Positions 37,097-46,004 of a stretch of DNA of 55,772 nt are shown here, in pieces. Every line of letters begins with the position of its first letter. Position 1 is the stretch's first letter. The notes below the pieces were generated by a model. It did not search any database and had not been told where the DNA came from. It saw nothing but the letters and a program-made list of their open reading frames with translations. The stretch spans positions 80,319 to 136,090 of the forward strand of contig CASEER010000004.1 of NCBI GenBank assembly GCA_949287085.1, in the 5' to 3' direction. The position numbers and the translations under genes were made by a program. The DNA is from an uncultured Coriobacteriaceae bacterium (GTDB lineage Bacteria; Actinomycetota; Coriobacteriia; Coriobacteriales; Coriobacteriaceae).

Positions 37097-37348
37097 GCGA
37101 TCACCACCTCACCACCATGGTCGCAAGGTGCATCGAACGGACCGCGCACAATCTAAGGTTCTCGGACACAAGCTGACAAATGACTGCTTATCGCCTGACT
37201 GCCCAAAAACTGCCCATTGCATCTCCACGGTGTCTTCGGGGTCTTCCAAGTGCGCAGCTGCTTCACATCGCGCTCAACACACCCGACAGCGCCGCTTTGG
37301 CAGCGCTTTCCAGGCAGCGTTTCCTCACCGAACCCGCGCCGCATGCAA

Positions 37349-37413
37349 AACATGTACACAAGCGTCAAATTTGAAGCAAAAATCGCCATTTTAGGACGCT
37401 CGTGTACATGTTT
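37349..37413. repeat. Interrupted palindrome with AAACATGTACAC arms
   Basis: AAACATGTACAC (37349-37360) is exactly complementary to 37402-37413. After one mismatch the pairing continues for six more bases (AGCGTC, 37362-37367, with GACGCT, 37395-37400). A small AAAAT-CGCC-ATTTT stem lies inside. The half-copy GTACATGTTT recurs at 37436-37445. Function unknown. Confidence 0.75.
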
Positions 37414-37445
37414 CCCAAATACCAGCGACGCATAGGTACATGTTT

Positions 37446-37504
37446 CTAAAAGCCTGAGCTCGCTAAAACCAGCGGACGCTAAATACCCGCACGCGCTAAA
37501 AACC
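37446..37504. repeat. Four phased direct repeats, CTAAAA-x-CC type
   Basis: CTAAAAGCC, CTAAAACC, CTAAATACC and CTAAAAACC begin at 37446, 37463, 37479 and 37496, spaced 17, 16 and 17 bp. The last three are preceded by CG. The regular period suggests a binding array or a degenerate repeat element upstream of comEA. Confidence 0.65.
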
Positions 37505-37553
37505 TGCGGGCACTCATATGGTGCAGCACCCCCGCTTGCGCGTCGGAAGCTTT

Positions 37554-38831
37554 TTACTTATCTGCAGCGTCTTCCGCCTGCGCAGCAGCACCACGCCGCG
37601 CCGTGGGCGCCGGTGCAAGCTCGTCATGCCGCTCGCGGAACCGGCGCGGTCGCTTATATGCCGCGCTCTCAAAGTCCACGTACTCAACCGACGCCACCAG
37701 CTGGTCAATCATGGCATCATGGTCGAACGCGTCCCACGCCTCATGCACCTCGTCCATGCGCGCATGGGTCTCGGGACTCCGCGGCATAAAGAGCGTGCAG
37801 CAATCGGGTGCCGTCTCGCACGAAATATCGTACGTGCCAACCTGCTCGGCACGCTCAATGATCTCCTGCTTGTCCGAGCCAATGAGCGGACGCAACACGG
37901 GCAGGCTCACCACTTCGTTAACGGCCATGATGTTTTCGAGGGTCTGCGAAGCCACCTGCCCCAGCGACTCGCCGGTAACGATGGCCTTAGCACCCTCAAT
38001 GCGCGCGATACGCTCAGCCACGGCATACATGATGCGCCGGTACATGATGACACGCAGCTTGCCGGGGCACTTGATGGAGATCTCGCGCTGTGCATCGCCA
38101 AACGGCACCACATACAAGCGCCCGATCTGCACCGCCGGAGCAAGCGCCCGAATGATGTCCTGGCATAAGTACTCGCTCGTATCGGCTGTTTGCGGGCGAC
38201 CCGAAAAATGCACCGGCACGCACACCGCACCGCGGCGCGACAACAGCCACGTGGCCACCGGCGAATCGATACCGGACGACAAAAGCGTTACCACTTTGCC
38301 GGCGCTTCCCACCGGCAAGCCGCCCACGCCCCGCTCGGACCGCGCGTACACATAGACGCTCCCCTGGACCACCAGCACGTGAACGATCACGTCCGGATGG
38401 TGCATCTGCACCTTTTTCTCGGGGAAGGCCTCGCAGAGCACCTCGCCGACCTGAGCGTTCAGCTCGAGCGAGCCTAACGGATAGTCGGTGTTGGAACGCT
38501 TGGCCGCCACTTTAAAGCTTTCAAATGGCTCAGCCTCGCGCAACGCCAGCACGGCAGCGCGGCAATATTCATCTGGATCACGATTGGTATGAAACGCCAA
38601 CGACACACGGGCAACACCTGGCACACGACGAATCACGTCGAACGCGCGCTCCGCTTCGCCCGGCTCCGAAAACGTCACCAGAATATGTCCCGAAATGCGC
38701 ACACAGCTCGCCAAGGAAAAGGCGGCACACGCCGCCTTGATGGAATCGATGAGAATGCGCTCAAAATGCGCCCGGTTCTTACCCTTGAGTCCCACCTCAT
38801 GGTAATGAACGAGGCAAACGCGGCTCGCCAT
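37554..38831 (-). CDS. thiI: tRNA 4-thiouridine synthase ThiI
   Basis: The 425-residue protein has an N-terminal ferredoxin-like region, a THUMP domain (about 60-165), and the PP-loop SSGIDSP at 185-191, which is SGGIDSP in most homologues. The AdoMet/PP-loop core ends with SCETAPDCCTLFMPRSPETHA. It adenylates and thiolates U8 of tRNA. There is no C-terminal rhodanese domain, so the persulfide relay and thiazole role of the long form must use another protein; the short form is normal in Gram-positives. An Ala/Glu/Arg-rich tail closes it. It starts 3 nt after rpoZ. Confidence 0.93.
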   Translation of the reverse strand: MASRVCLVHYHEVGLKGKNRAHFERILIDSIKAACAAFSLASCVRISGHILVTFSEPGEAERAFDVIRRVPGVARVSLAFHTNRDPDEYCRAAVLALREAEPFESFKVAAKRSNTDYPLGSLELNAQVGEVLCEAFPEKKVQMHHPDVIVHVLVVQGSVYVYARSERGVGGLPVGSAGKVVTLLSSGIDSPVATWLLSRRGAVCVPVHFSGRPQTADTSEYLCQDIIRALAPAVQIGRLYVVPFGDAQREISIKCPGKLRVIMYRRIMYAVAERIARIEGAKAIVTGESLGQVASQTLENIMAVNEVVSLPVLRPLIGSDKQEIIERAEQVGTYDISCETAPDCCTLFMPRSPETHARMDEVHEAWDAFDHDAMIDQLVASVEYVDFESAAYKRPRRFRERHDELAPAPTARRGAAAQAEDAADK

Positions 38832-38834
38832 GCG

Positions 38835-39134
38835 CTAGTCCAGCGAAACGGGCTGGTAGGCCTCGGGCTTGTGGCCGAGCGCCTCCTCATACTGCTCATG
38901 GTCATAGGAGATGTCGCCATCAGCAATCTCTTCCATGGCCATGGAGATCGTGTCCTTGCCGGAAAGGGCGATGGTGATGTCGTCCACATCCTGAACCGCA
39001 AGAACGCGGCTGTGCTGACCGCGCAGCATGTTGTTGATGTCGCAGGCGCGCTTAGACGCAAGCGACGCGAGAAGGAACCGGTTGTGATCGGTCTTCTCGA
39101 GCAGGTCATCGATATGAGGCTTAACGACGGACAT
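38835..39134 (-). CDS. rpoZ: DNA-directed RNA polymerase subunit omega
   Basis: The 99-residue protein has the omega core: KPHIDDLLEKTDHNRFLLASLASKRACDINNMLRG, where the SKRACDIN segment contacts beta-prime. Omega aids assembly and stability of RNA polymerase. The C-terminal 40 residues are acidic and variable. It starts 3 nt after the gmk stop, with GAGG and AGGA just upstream, in the conserved gmk-rpoZ pair. Confidence 0.93.
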   Translation of the reverse strand: MSVVKPHIDDLLEKTDHNRFLLASLASKRACDINNMLRGQHSRVLAVQDVDDITIALSGKDTISMAMEEIADGDISYDHEQYEEALGHKPEAYQPVSLD

Positions 39135-39137
39135 ACC

Positions 39138-39707
39138 TCAGTTCCTTTCATGCTTTTCGATGATGCTGATGAGATCCGCTACCGCGCGGTCCAAGTCGTC
39201 ATTGACCACAACCTCGTCGTAGCGATCGGCCAGCTCCAGCTCATGTTTGGCGTTGGCCATGCGAAGCTCGATCGACTCGGCCGTTTCGGTACCGCGCTTA
39301 ACCAGGCGGTCGCGCAGCTCCTCAAGCGACGGCGGCTTGATGAACACCAGCACGGCCTCAGGGTAGCGCTCGCGAACCTGGAGCGCGCCCTGCACGTCAA
39401 TCTCCAGAATGAGCGACGAACCCGCAGCGATGTTGCGCTCGACCTCACTCACCAGCGTACCGTAGCAATGACCATGCACGTGCGCCCATTCGACAAACGC
39501 ACCCGCCTGAACCCTACGGTCAAACTCTTCCGGTGTTAAGAAGTAATAGCTCTTACCGTCGACTTCGCCCTCACGCGGTTCCCGCGTGGTAGCGGAAACC
39601 GTCAGGCCCAGGCGAGGCAGCTGCTCGCGCACACGCGCGACCATGGTGCCCTTGCCTGCGCCTGACGGCCCGGAAACAACGAAGAGCTTTGGTGCGATGC
39701 AGCCCAC
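39138..39707 (-). CDS. gmk: Guanylate kinase
   Basis: The 189-residue kinase phosphorylates GMP to GDP. Its P-loop is GPSGAGKG at residues 13-20, and the GMP-binding block contains TTREPREGEVDGKSYYF and EWAHVHGHCYGT. Length and order of motifs are normal. The start is a GTG overlapping the mihF stop (TAGTG), without a well-placed ribosome binding site, so its translation is probably coupled to mihF. Confidence 0.96.
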   Translation of the reverse strand: MGCIAPKLFVVSGPSGAGKGTMVARVREQLPRLGLTVSATTREPREGEVDGKSYYFLTPEEFDRRVQAGAFVEWAHVHGHCYGTLVSEVERNIAAGSSLILEIDVQGALQVRERYPEAVLVFIKPPSLEELRDRLVKRGTETAESIELRMANAKHELELADRYDEVVVNDDLDRAVADLISIIEKHERN

Positions 39708-40015
39708 TACTTGGTGAGCGCCTCGAGAAGCTGCTCGCGCTGACGGACACCGAGGCCCTGGACGCGACGGGTAGCAGAAATGCCCAGCTCGTCCATGATC
39801 TTGGCGGCCTTGGCCTTGCCATAGCCGGGGAGCGACTCGATGAGGGTGGAAACCTTCATGCGCGAAGCGATGGGATCATCGGAGTTAAGAACGGACTCGA
39901 GGGTGACGTCGCCCTTCTTGATCTTCTCACGAAGCTCGGCACGGGCATGACGGGCCGCAGCGGCCTTCTCGAGAGCGGCCTTGCGCTGCTCGTCAGTGAG
40001 CTGGGGAAGCGCCAT
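39707..40015 (-). CDS. mihF: Integration host factor, actinobacterial type (mIHF)
   Basis: The 102-residue basic protein matches actinobacterial IHF: LTDEQRKAALEKAAAARHARAELREKIKKGD, then SVLNSDD, ASRMKVSTLIESLPGYGKAKAAKIMDELGISATRRVQGLG, a helix-two-turn-helix DNA-binding core. It compacts and bends DNA and is unrelated in fold to HU-type IHF. AGGAGG lies 5 nt before the ATG. The mihF-gmk-rpoZ order is an actinobacterial hallmark and supports the taxonomic placement. Confidence 0.95.
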   Translation of the reverse strand: MALPQLTDEQRKAALEKAAAARHARAELREKIKKGDVTLESVLNSDDPIASRMKVSTLIESLPGYGKAKAAKIMDELGISATRRVQGLGVRQREQLLEALTK

Positions 40016-40312
40016 TAGAACCTCCTAGTTGTTAGGTTTCTACTACAAATCATACAAAAGACAGGCCGGTTTACCTCTAGAAACGTGCAGCCGACACCAA
40101 GTCCATTGGGATACATTAGTTGATACGCCCGCAAAGTTCAAGGGAATCAACGGAAAGTTTGGGCAGTTGAGGGGCTAATTCACAGAACGACCGCGAAGTT
40201 TGCTCAGGAAATAGGGGTATTCCCCTCAAGGAGTGCAGTACTGCGATTTTAATGGCGAACCATGCGGCAGCACGCGGGGCGCCTGAAGCATGGTTCGCTC
40301 CCCTACCAGCTG
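40016..40312. other. Gap between pyrF and mihF
   Basis: No gene is seen in these 297 bp. The pyrF side holds a long hairpin (40255-40298). Nearer mihF, short palindromes lie at 40213-40226 (AGGGG-TATT-CCCCT) and 40235-40244. A -10-like TATGAT on the minus strand near mihF may be its promoter, but no -35 match is convincing. Confidence 0.45.
40255..40298 (-). terminator. Hairpin after pyrF, possible end of the pyr operon
   Basis: GCGAACCATGC (40255-40265) pairs perfectly over 11 bp with 40288-40298 around a 22-nt loop. It lies 14 nt after the pyrF stop. On the minus strand the sequence after it is CATTAAAATCG, which is not a T-tract, so a classical intrinsic terminator is doubtful; an RNA 3'-end protecting stem is also possible. 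Confidence 0.45.
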
Positions 40313-41038
40313 CTAAGCTGTAAAAACAAGCTCTTGAACAATGGCCTCGTACGCGGCAACCGGATCATCGGCAGCCGTGATGGGACGGCCGATGACCAGG
40401 TGGCTCGCGCCGGCCGCAATGGCCGCGGCGGGCGTAGCCACACGGCTCTGGTCACCCAGCGCCGCGCCAGCAGGACGCACGCCCGGCGTCACCACGAGCG
40501 CATCGGGGCCCAGCAGGGCGCGCATATCGGCCGCCTCGCGCGGTGAGCACACCACGCCGTCGATGCCGTTGCTCTTGGCAAGCGACGCCAAGCGCGCCGC
40601 CTCCTCAGGGATGGGGCAGGTAAGGCCGATCTGCGCGAGCGCCGCCTCGTCCATGCTCGTCAGCACGGTGATGGCAACGAGCTTGGCGCGATCGCGACCG
40701 GAGGACTGGGCCGCCTCCTGAGCGCCCTCGCACGCCGCGGCAAGCATCGCGCCCGCCCCCAGACCATGGACCGAGAGTAGGTCGGCCCCGGCCAAGGCCG
40801 CCGACCGCGCCGCACCGCGCACCTGGTGCGGAATGTCATGGAACTTGAGGTCGAGGAAGACCTTGAATCCGCGGTTGCAGAACTCCTGCACGATAGCGGG
40901 GCCCTCGGCATAGTAGAGCGTCATACCCACCTTGAGCCACCGCGCATGGCCGCGCAGGGCATCCGCCAACTGCAAAGCCTCGTCACGGCCACAATCAATT
41001 GCGACGATAATGCGGTCGCGCGCCTCAACATCTAGCAT
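40313..41038 (-). CDS. pyrF: Orotidine 5'-phosphate decarboxylase
   Basis: The 241-residue decarboxylase converts OMP to UMP, the last step of de novo UMP synthesis. The catalytic D-K-D array is in DLKFHDIPHQV, with VAIDCG near the start and VTPGVRPAG and HLVIGRPITAADDP phosphate-binding loops at the end. It is the long group I-B bacterial form. The start overlaps the pyrD end by 7 nt, so the two are coupled. pyrE is not found next to it. Confidence 0.96.
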   Translation of the reverse strand: MLDVEARDRIIVAIDCGRDEALQLADALRGHARWLKVGMTLYYAEGPAIVQEFCNRGFKVFLDLKFHDIPHQVRGAARSAALAGADLLSVHGLGAGAMLAAACEGAQEAAQSSGRDRAKLVAITVLTSMDEAALAQIGLTCPIPEEAARLASLAKSNGIDGVVCSPREAADMRALLGPDALVVTPGVRPAGAALGDQSRVATPAAAIAAGASHLVIGRPITAADDPVAAYEAIVQELVFTA

Positions 41039-41955
41039 TCAAAGGCTCCAATCAGCTCGGTAACGCTCGAGACACCCTGCGACGCCGCCCATTCCTCAAG
41101 CTCGTGGGCGATGCGCACCGAAGCCGTCGGATCGATAAAGTTAGCCATGCCCACGGCCACGGACGTTGCGCCGGCAAGAATGAACTCAGCGGCATCCTCG
41201 CCCGTCATCACGCCACCCACGCCACAGACGGGGATATCGACGGCTTGGCACACCTCCCACACCATGCGCACGGCAATGGGGTGAAGCAGCGGACCAGAAA
41301 GACCGCCCGTGGGACGCGAGATCTTGGAACGACGCGTGTGCACGTCGATGGCCATACCCGGGATGGAGTTGATGACGGTCAGACCGTCGGCTCCCTCCGC
41401 CTCAAGCGCACGGGCGATCTCGGGCAGGCGCACCGGCGCCATCTTGACGAGCAGCGGACGCTTGGTCACAGGGCGGCACGCGCGCATCACGGCGGCCGCG
41501 CCCTCAGGCGTGGAGCCCATCGCGGCGCCGCCGGCAGAGATATTGGGGCAGCTCACGTTCAGCTCAAAGGCAGCCGCCCAGGGGCAAAGCTCATCAAAGA
41601 GCTCTAGCGCGGCCACATACTCCTCGATGGAGTGGCCGGCCACCTGGCAGATGACTGCGGTGCCCTTGCTCGTCAGATCGGCGAGGTACGGGCCGGATTC
41701 CTCGGCAAAGGTGCGAACACCAGGGTTCTGCAGACCCACGGAGTTCATCATGCCACCGGGGACCTCGGTCATACGCGGCTTGGGGTTTCCGGCCCATGGC
41801 TCGGCCGCGCAGCCCTTGGTGGTGATGGCGCCCAGCTCCGACACATCGATGAAGTTCGAGAACTGCCAGCCCTGGCCAAAGGTGCCCGCAGCCGTGTTGA
41901 TGGGGTTCTTAAGATGCACGCCGGCGAAGTCGACGGCCATGGAAACGGTGCCCAT
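41032..41955 (-). CDS. pyrD: Dihydroorotate dehydrogenase, catalytic subunit (class 1B)
   Basis: The 307-residue FMN barrel oxidises dihydroorotate to orotate. The active-site cysteine sits in FELNVSCPNI, and NTAAGTFGQG, VNSIPGM-like TVINSIPGMAIDV, GGLSGPLLHPIA and CGVGGV complete the class 1B pattern, which uses NAD+ through PyrK. The ATG at 41955 overlaps the pyrK stop as TAATG, 10 nt after GGAGG; a GTG 6 nt earlier is an alternative with a tighter spacing. It follows pyrK as in other PyrDB systems. Confidence 0.95.
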   Translation of the reverse strand: MGTVSMAVDFAGVHLKNPINTAAGTFGQGWQFSNFIDVSELGAITTKGCAAEPWAGNPKPRMTEVPGGMMNSVGLQNPGVRTFAEESGPYLADLTSKGTAVICQVAGHSIEEYVAALELFDELCPWAAAFELNVSCPNISAGGAAMGSTPEGAAAVMRACRPVTKRPLLVKMAPVRLPEIARALEAEGADGLTVINSIPGMAIDVHTRRSKISRPTGGLSGPLLHPIAVRMVWEVCQAVDIPVCGVGGVMTGEDAAEFILAGATSVAVGMANFIDPTASVRIAHELEEWAASQGVSSVTELIGAFEC

Positions 41956-42746
41956 TACCACACAACCTCCTCAGCATTAAACACGGGGCCGCACATGCAC
42001 GCGCCCTTCATTCCGCTTGTGGTTTCGACCGCGCACGTTGAGCACGCGCCAAAGCCGCAGCTCATCATGCGCTCGAGCGATGCCTCGCAGTACGCGCCAG
42101 CCTGCGCGGCAGCGGCGGCGACCTTGGCCATCATCGGCTCGGGACCGCAGGTTGCCACGTAGTCGTAGGAATGGGCAGCCAGGAGCTCTTCGGCCGGCTC
42201 GGTGCAGAAGCCATGGTGCCCCATCGAGCCGTCGTCGGTGCACACGGCAACGGTGCCCGCCCCCAGCTCGCGGAACTCTTCCATGCCCACCATGGTCGCA
42301 AAGGTGGTCGCTCCCATGCTCACGTCAAAGGCAATGCCCTGCGCCGCAAGCTCGCGCGCCAGGCAGAGCACCGGCGGCACGCCGATACCGCCCGCTACAA
42401 GCAGGGCGCGCTTGCAGCCCGCAGGAATGGTCCAGCCATGGCCGCCCGGCCCCAAGAGGTCGGTGGTGTCGCCCGGCTGCATCTGTGCCAAGCGGCGCGT
42501 GCCGTCGCCCACCACGGCATACCAAATCTCGACCGTGCCCTCGCGCACGTTGGCACGCTCGTAGCTCAGCGGAACGCGAAGCAGCGACATAGCGTTGCCG
42601 GGAACAGCGATGTTAACAAACTGTCCAGGCACAAGGGCCTGGGCAAGCGCTGACGCACTGATAGTCAGCGCGTACACGCCCTCGGCAATGGGCTCGTTGG
42701 CAACGACGGTAACGTCGTGCATCCGGGCCGGTGAAGGTGTTGGCAT
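41955..42746 (-). CDS. pyrK: Dihydroorotate dehydrogenase electron transfer subunit PyrK
   Basis: The 263-residue FAD and 2Fe-2S protein passes electrons from PyrD to NAD+. It has the FAD-binding beta barrel (VPGQFVNIAVPG, LRVPLSYE), the nucleotide-binding ALLVAGGIGVPPVLCLARELA and a C-terminal cluster with C230, C235, C238 and C250 or C252 in SCGFGACSTCAVETTSG and GACMCGP. The ATG at 42746 follows GGAG by 4 nt; 12 upstream codons are discarded. A GC-rich hairpin lies between it and pyrC. Confidence 0.94.
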   Translation of the reverse strand: MPTPSPARMHDVTVVANEPIAEGVYALTISASALAQALVPGQFVNIAVPGNAMSLLRVPLSYERANVREGTVEIWYAVVGDGTRRLAQMQPGDTTDLLGPGGHGWTIPAGCKRALLVAGGIGVPPVLCLARELAAQGIAFDVSMGATTFATMVGMEEFRELGAGTVAVCTDDGSMGHHGFCTEPAEELLAAHSYDYVATCGPEPMMAKVAAAAAQAGAYCEASLERMMSCGFGACSTCAVETTSGMKGACMCGPVFNAEEVVW

Positions 42747-42819
42747 AAAGCTCCTCTCACACGGATGACCTGGGGTCGACACGATGCGTCACACCCCATT
42801 GTAGGAGAAACAAGCAAAG

Positions 42820-42851
42820 GGGGACGGGCTCAATTACCAGAACCCGTCCCC
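42820..42851 (-). repeat. GC-rich hairpin between pyrC and pyrK
   Basis: GGGGACGGG (42820-42828) pairs perfectly with CCCGTCCCC (42843-42851) around a 14-nt AT-richer loop. On the minus strand it is followed by CCTTTGCTTG, a weak T-tract, so it could be an intra-operon attenuator. The palindrome also resembles extragenic repeat (REP-like) hairpins. Only one copy is in the window. Confidence 0.65.
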
Positions 42852-42884
42852 ACCGCACAGGGTGCATGCCCTATGAGCAACAAG

Positions 42885-44174
42885 CTAGCAAACGACACCG
42901 TCCGCGAGCGTGCGCACGCCGCCCACAAAGACGTCGGTTGCGCGGCCCGTGAGCTCCATGCCCTCAAATGCGCAGTTGGAGGCCTTGGACTCATAGCCGT
43001 CAGCGCCCACGGTCCAGGTGGTCTCGGGGTCAAAGACGGTCAGGTCGGCTACCGATCCGGCAACAATGCTCACCGGCTTCACGCCTAGGATCTCGCGCGG
43101 CTTGATCGCCATGGCCTCAACCATGCGACCGTAGCTCATCTTGCCCGTCTTGACGAGGTTCGTGAGCACGAGTGCCAGCGAGCACTCGATGCCCGTGGTG
43201 CCAAAGGGAGCAAGCTCGAACTCGCGGGCCTTCTCCCACGCGGCGTGCGGGGCATGGTCGGTCACGATGGCATCGACGGTGCCGTCGATCACGCCCTGGA
43301 CGAGCGCCTCGGCGTCCGCGGCAGTGCGGAGCGGCGGGTTCATCTTAAGATTCGTGTTGTACGTGCCGTCCAGCGCATCCTCGGTCAAGAAGAGGTGGTG
43401 CGGCGTGGCCTCGCAGGTCACGGGCAGGCCCTCGGCCTTGGCGGCGCGCACTATCTCAAGGCCGCGCGCGGTCGAGATGTGCTGAATGTGGAGCTTCGCC
43501 CCGGTCAAACGCGCAAGCGCGATGTCGCGGCCGATCTGCAGCTCCTCGCCCTCGGCCGGCCAACCGAGCAGGCCCAGGCGCGTGGAGACAACGCCCTCGT
43601 TGACCTGGCCGTCGCCCACCAGATCCTCGTCCTGGCAGTGGCTCATGAAGGTCTTGCCGAACATCTTGCCGTAGTCCATGCAGCGGCGCATCATGCCGGC
43701 GCCCTGGATGCCGTGGCCGTCGTCAGTAAAGGCCACCGCGCCGTGGGCAACCATATCGCCCATCTCGGCGATGATCTCGCCCTTGAGGCCCTTGGAGCAG
43801 GCGCCCGCGGGATACACGCGGCAGTGGCCCTCGCGCGCGGCGACGGACTTGACGTACTCCACCACGGTGCCGTTGTCGGTCACGGGGTCGGTGTTGGGCA
43901 TCGAGCACACGCCGGTAAAGCCGCCCTTGGCCGCCGCACGGGTCTCGCTCTCGATGGTGCCCTTGTGCTCGTAGCCCGGCTCGCGCAGGTGCACGTGCAT
44001 GTCCACCAGGCCAGGAACGAGGTACTTGCCGGTGAGGTCCATGACCTCGCGGCCGTCGGCAGACAGGTTCTCGCCTACCTCAACAATCTTGTCGCCCTCA
44101 AGGGCGACGTCGACGATGCCGTCGATGCCCGCAGCCGGGTCGACGACGTGAGCATTCTTAAGCAGAAAGGCCAT
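42885..44174 (-). CDS. pyrC: Dihydroorotase
   Basis: The 429-residue class I amidohydrolase cyclises carbamoyl-aspartate to dihydroorotate. Metal ligands are visible in DMHVHLREPG (H60, H62), HIQHIST, EATPHHL and the terminal DHAPH. The ATG at 44174 has GGAGG 8 nt before it and overlaps the pyrB end by 17 nt; five upstream codons are rejected. All motifs are intact, so it is the active form rather than a PyrB-associated pseudo-dihydroorotase. Confidence 0.96.
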   Translation of the reverse strand: MAFLLKNAHVVDPAAGIDGIVDVALEGDKIVEVGENLSADGREVMDLTGKYLVPGLVDMHVHLREPGYEHKGTIESETRAAAKGGFTGVCSMPNTDPVTDNGTVVEYVKSVAAREGHCRVYPAGACSKGLKGEIIAEMGDMVAHGAVAFTDDGHGIQGAGMMRRCMDYGKMFGKTFMSHCQDEDLVGDGQVNEGVVSTRLGLLGWPAEGEELQIGRDIALARLTGAKLHIQHISTARGLEIVRAAKAEGLPVTCEATPHHLFLTEDALDGTYNTNLKMNPPLRTAADAEALVQGVIDGTVDAIVTDHAPHAAWEKAREFELAPFGTTGIECSLALVLTNLVKTGKMSYGRMVEAMAIKPREILGVKPVSIVAGSVADLTVFDPETTWTVGADGYESKASNCAFEGMELTGRATDVFVGGVRTLADGVVC

Positions 44175-45102
44175 TATCGGCACCTCCAAGCAACAGGTAC
44201 AGGGCAGCCATGCGCACGCAGATACCGGCGTACACCTGGTCGAGAATCACGGAGCGCTCCGGGTGGTCGGCCATGTAGGAGTCAAACTCCACGCCTCGGT
44301 TAATGGGACCCGGGTGGCAGATGATCGCGTCCGGCTTCATGAGCGGCTCGCGCTTCTTGGTCAGACCAAAGAGCTCGTGGTACTCGCGCAAGCTCGGGAA
44401 GGGCGCGCCTTCCAGGCGTTCGCGCTGGATGCGAAGCATGTAGACCACGTCAAGGTCGGGCAGCACATCGTCCAGGCTATAGCTCACGTGGTCGGCGCCG
44501 AGCACCTCGGGCGCGGCTGGAATGAGCGTGCCGGGGGCAACCACCGTGACCTCAGCGCCCATGATCTTGAGCGCCGGAATCAGCGAGCCGCACACGCGGG
44601 AGTGCGAGATATCGCCCACGATGCCCACATTAAGGCCCTCAAAGCTGCCCTTACGCTGCCAGATGGAGTACAGGTCGAGAAGCGCCTGAGTGGGATGGCC
44701 GTGCTTGCCGTCACCGGCGTCGATCACGGCTGCGGGGCTGTGCTGGGTGATGATATAGGGAGCGCCGGCATGCTTGTCGCGCACGATGATCATGTCAATC
44801 TTGTAGGCATCGAGCGTCATGACGGTGTCGATGAGGCTTTCGCCCTTCACCGTCGAGGTGGAGGAGCCGCCAAAGTTAAGGCTGTCGGCCGAGAGGCGCT
44901 TCTCGGCGAGCTCGAACGAGCTGCGCGTACGCGTCGAGGGCTCGTTGAACATGTTCACGATCGTCTTGCCCTTGAGCGTAGGCACCTTCTTGATCGCGCG
45001 CTCGTTGACCTCGGAGAACGCCTTGGCGGTCTCGAGAATCTTCATAATGTCGCTATCAGAGTACTCGGTGATGTCGATCAAGTGCTTATGGTTGAACGCC
45101 AT
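44158..45102 (-). CDS. pyrB: Aspartate carbamoyltransferase catalytic subunit
   Basis: The 314-residue enzyme condenses carbamoyl phosphate with aspartate. The carbamoyl-phosphate site STRTRSSFE is at residues 56-64, followed by TQHSPAAVIDAGDGKHGHPTQALLDLY and CHPGPINRGVEF. There is no pyrI regulatory subunit gene adjacent, as is usual where PyrR controls the operon. It starts 3 nt after pyrR with GGAGG 10 nt upstream and overlaps pyrC. Confidence 0.96.
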   Translation of the reverse strand: MAFNHKHLIDITEYSDSDIMKILETAKAFSEVNERAIKKVPTLKGKTIVNMFNEPSTRTRSSFELAEKRLSADSLNFGGSSTSTVKGESLIDTVMTLDAYKIDMIIVRDKHAGAPYIITQHSPAAVIDAGDGKHGHPTQALLDLYSIWQRKGSFEGLNVGIVGDISHSRVCGSLIPALKIMGAEVTVVAPGTLIPAAPEVLGADHVSYSLDDVLPDLDVVYMLRIQRERLEGAPFPSLREYHELFGLTKKREPLMKPDAIICHPGPINRGVEFDSYMADHPERSVILDQVYAGICVRMAALYLLLGGADNGLSA

Positions 45103-45105
45103 CTA

Positions 45106-45828
<723 letters not shown>

Positions 45829-45876
45829 CTATGTTCATCCTTGCGAGTATCTCGTACGCGCTTAAAGGTCAATACA

Positions 45877-45904
45877 AGTCTACAAAACTCTGTAGGCCCG
45901 TCAA
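45877..45904 (-). promoter_or_regulatory. Possible pyr operon promoter
   Basis: On the minus strand TTGACG (45899-45904), a 16-bp spacer and TAGACT (45877-45882) precede the leader. A second candidate, TTGACC at 45867-45872 with a poor -10, lies just downstream. Either gives a leader of 150-190 nt. Confidence 0.4.
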
Positions 45905-46004
45905 GTGCAATTATTCACTTCACTAGATTCAAAAACAACCAAGATTTATGTACTTTTGAGCTCCACATATGCACTAGGGACAATGATGAGCCCGACCGTT
46001 ATGC

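Larger units (their letters stand above)
37097..37553. other. Repeat-rich non-coding gap between thiI and comEA
   Basis: No gene is seen in this 457-bp stretch, the longest gap in the window. The half nearest thiI (37349-37504) holds an interrupted palindrome with AAACATGTACAC arms, a third half-copy, and four phased CTAAAA-type repeats. The half nearest comEA is ordinary GC-rich sequence without a clear promoter. Confidence 0.6.

Noticed and set aside
37349..37504. CRISPR array
   Set aside because: The repeats are short, of two orientations, and separated by 8-40 bp without uniform spacers; no cas genes are present.
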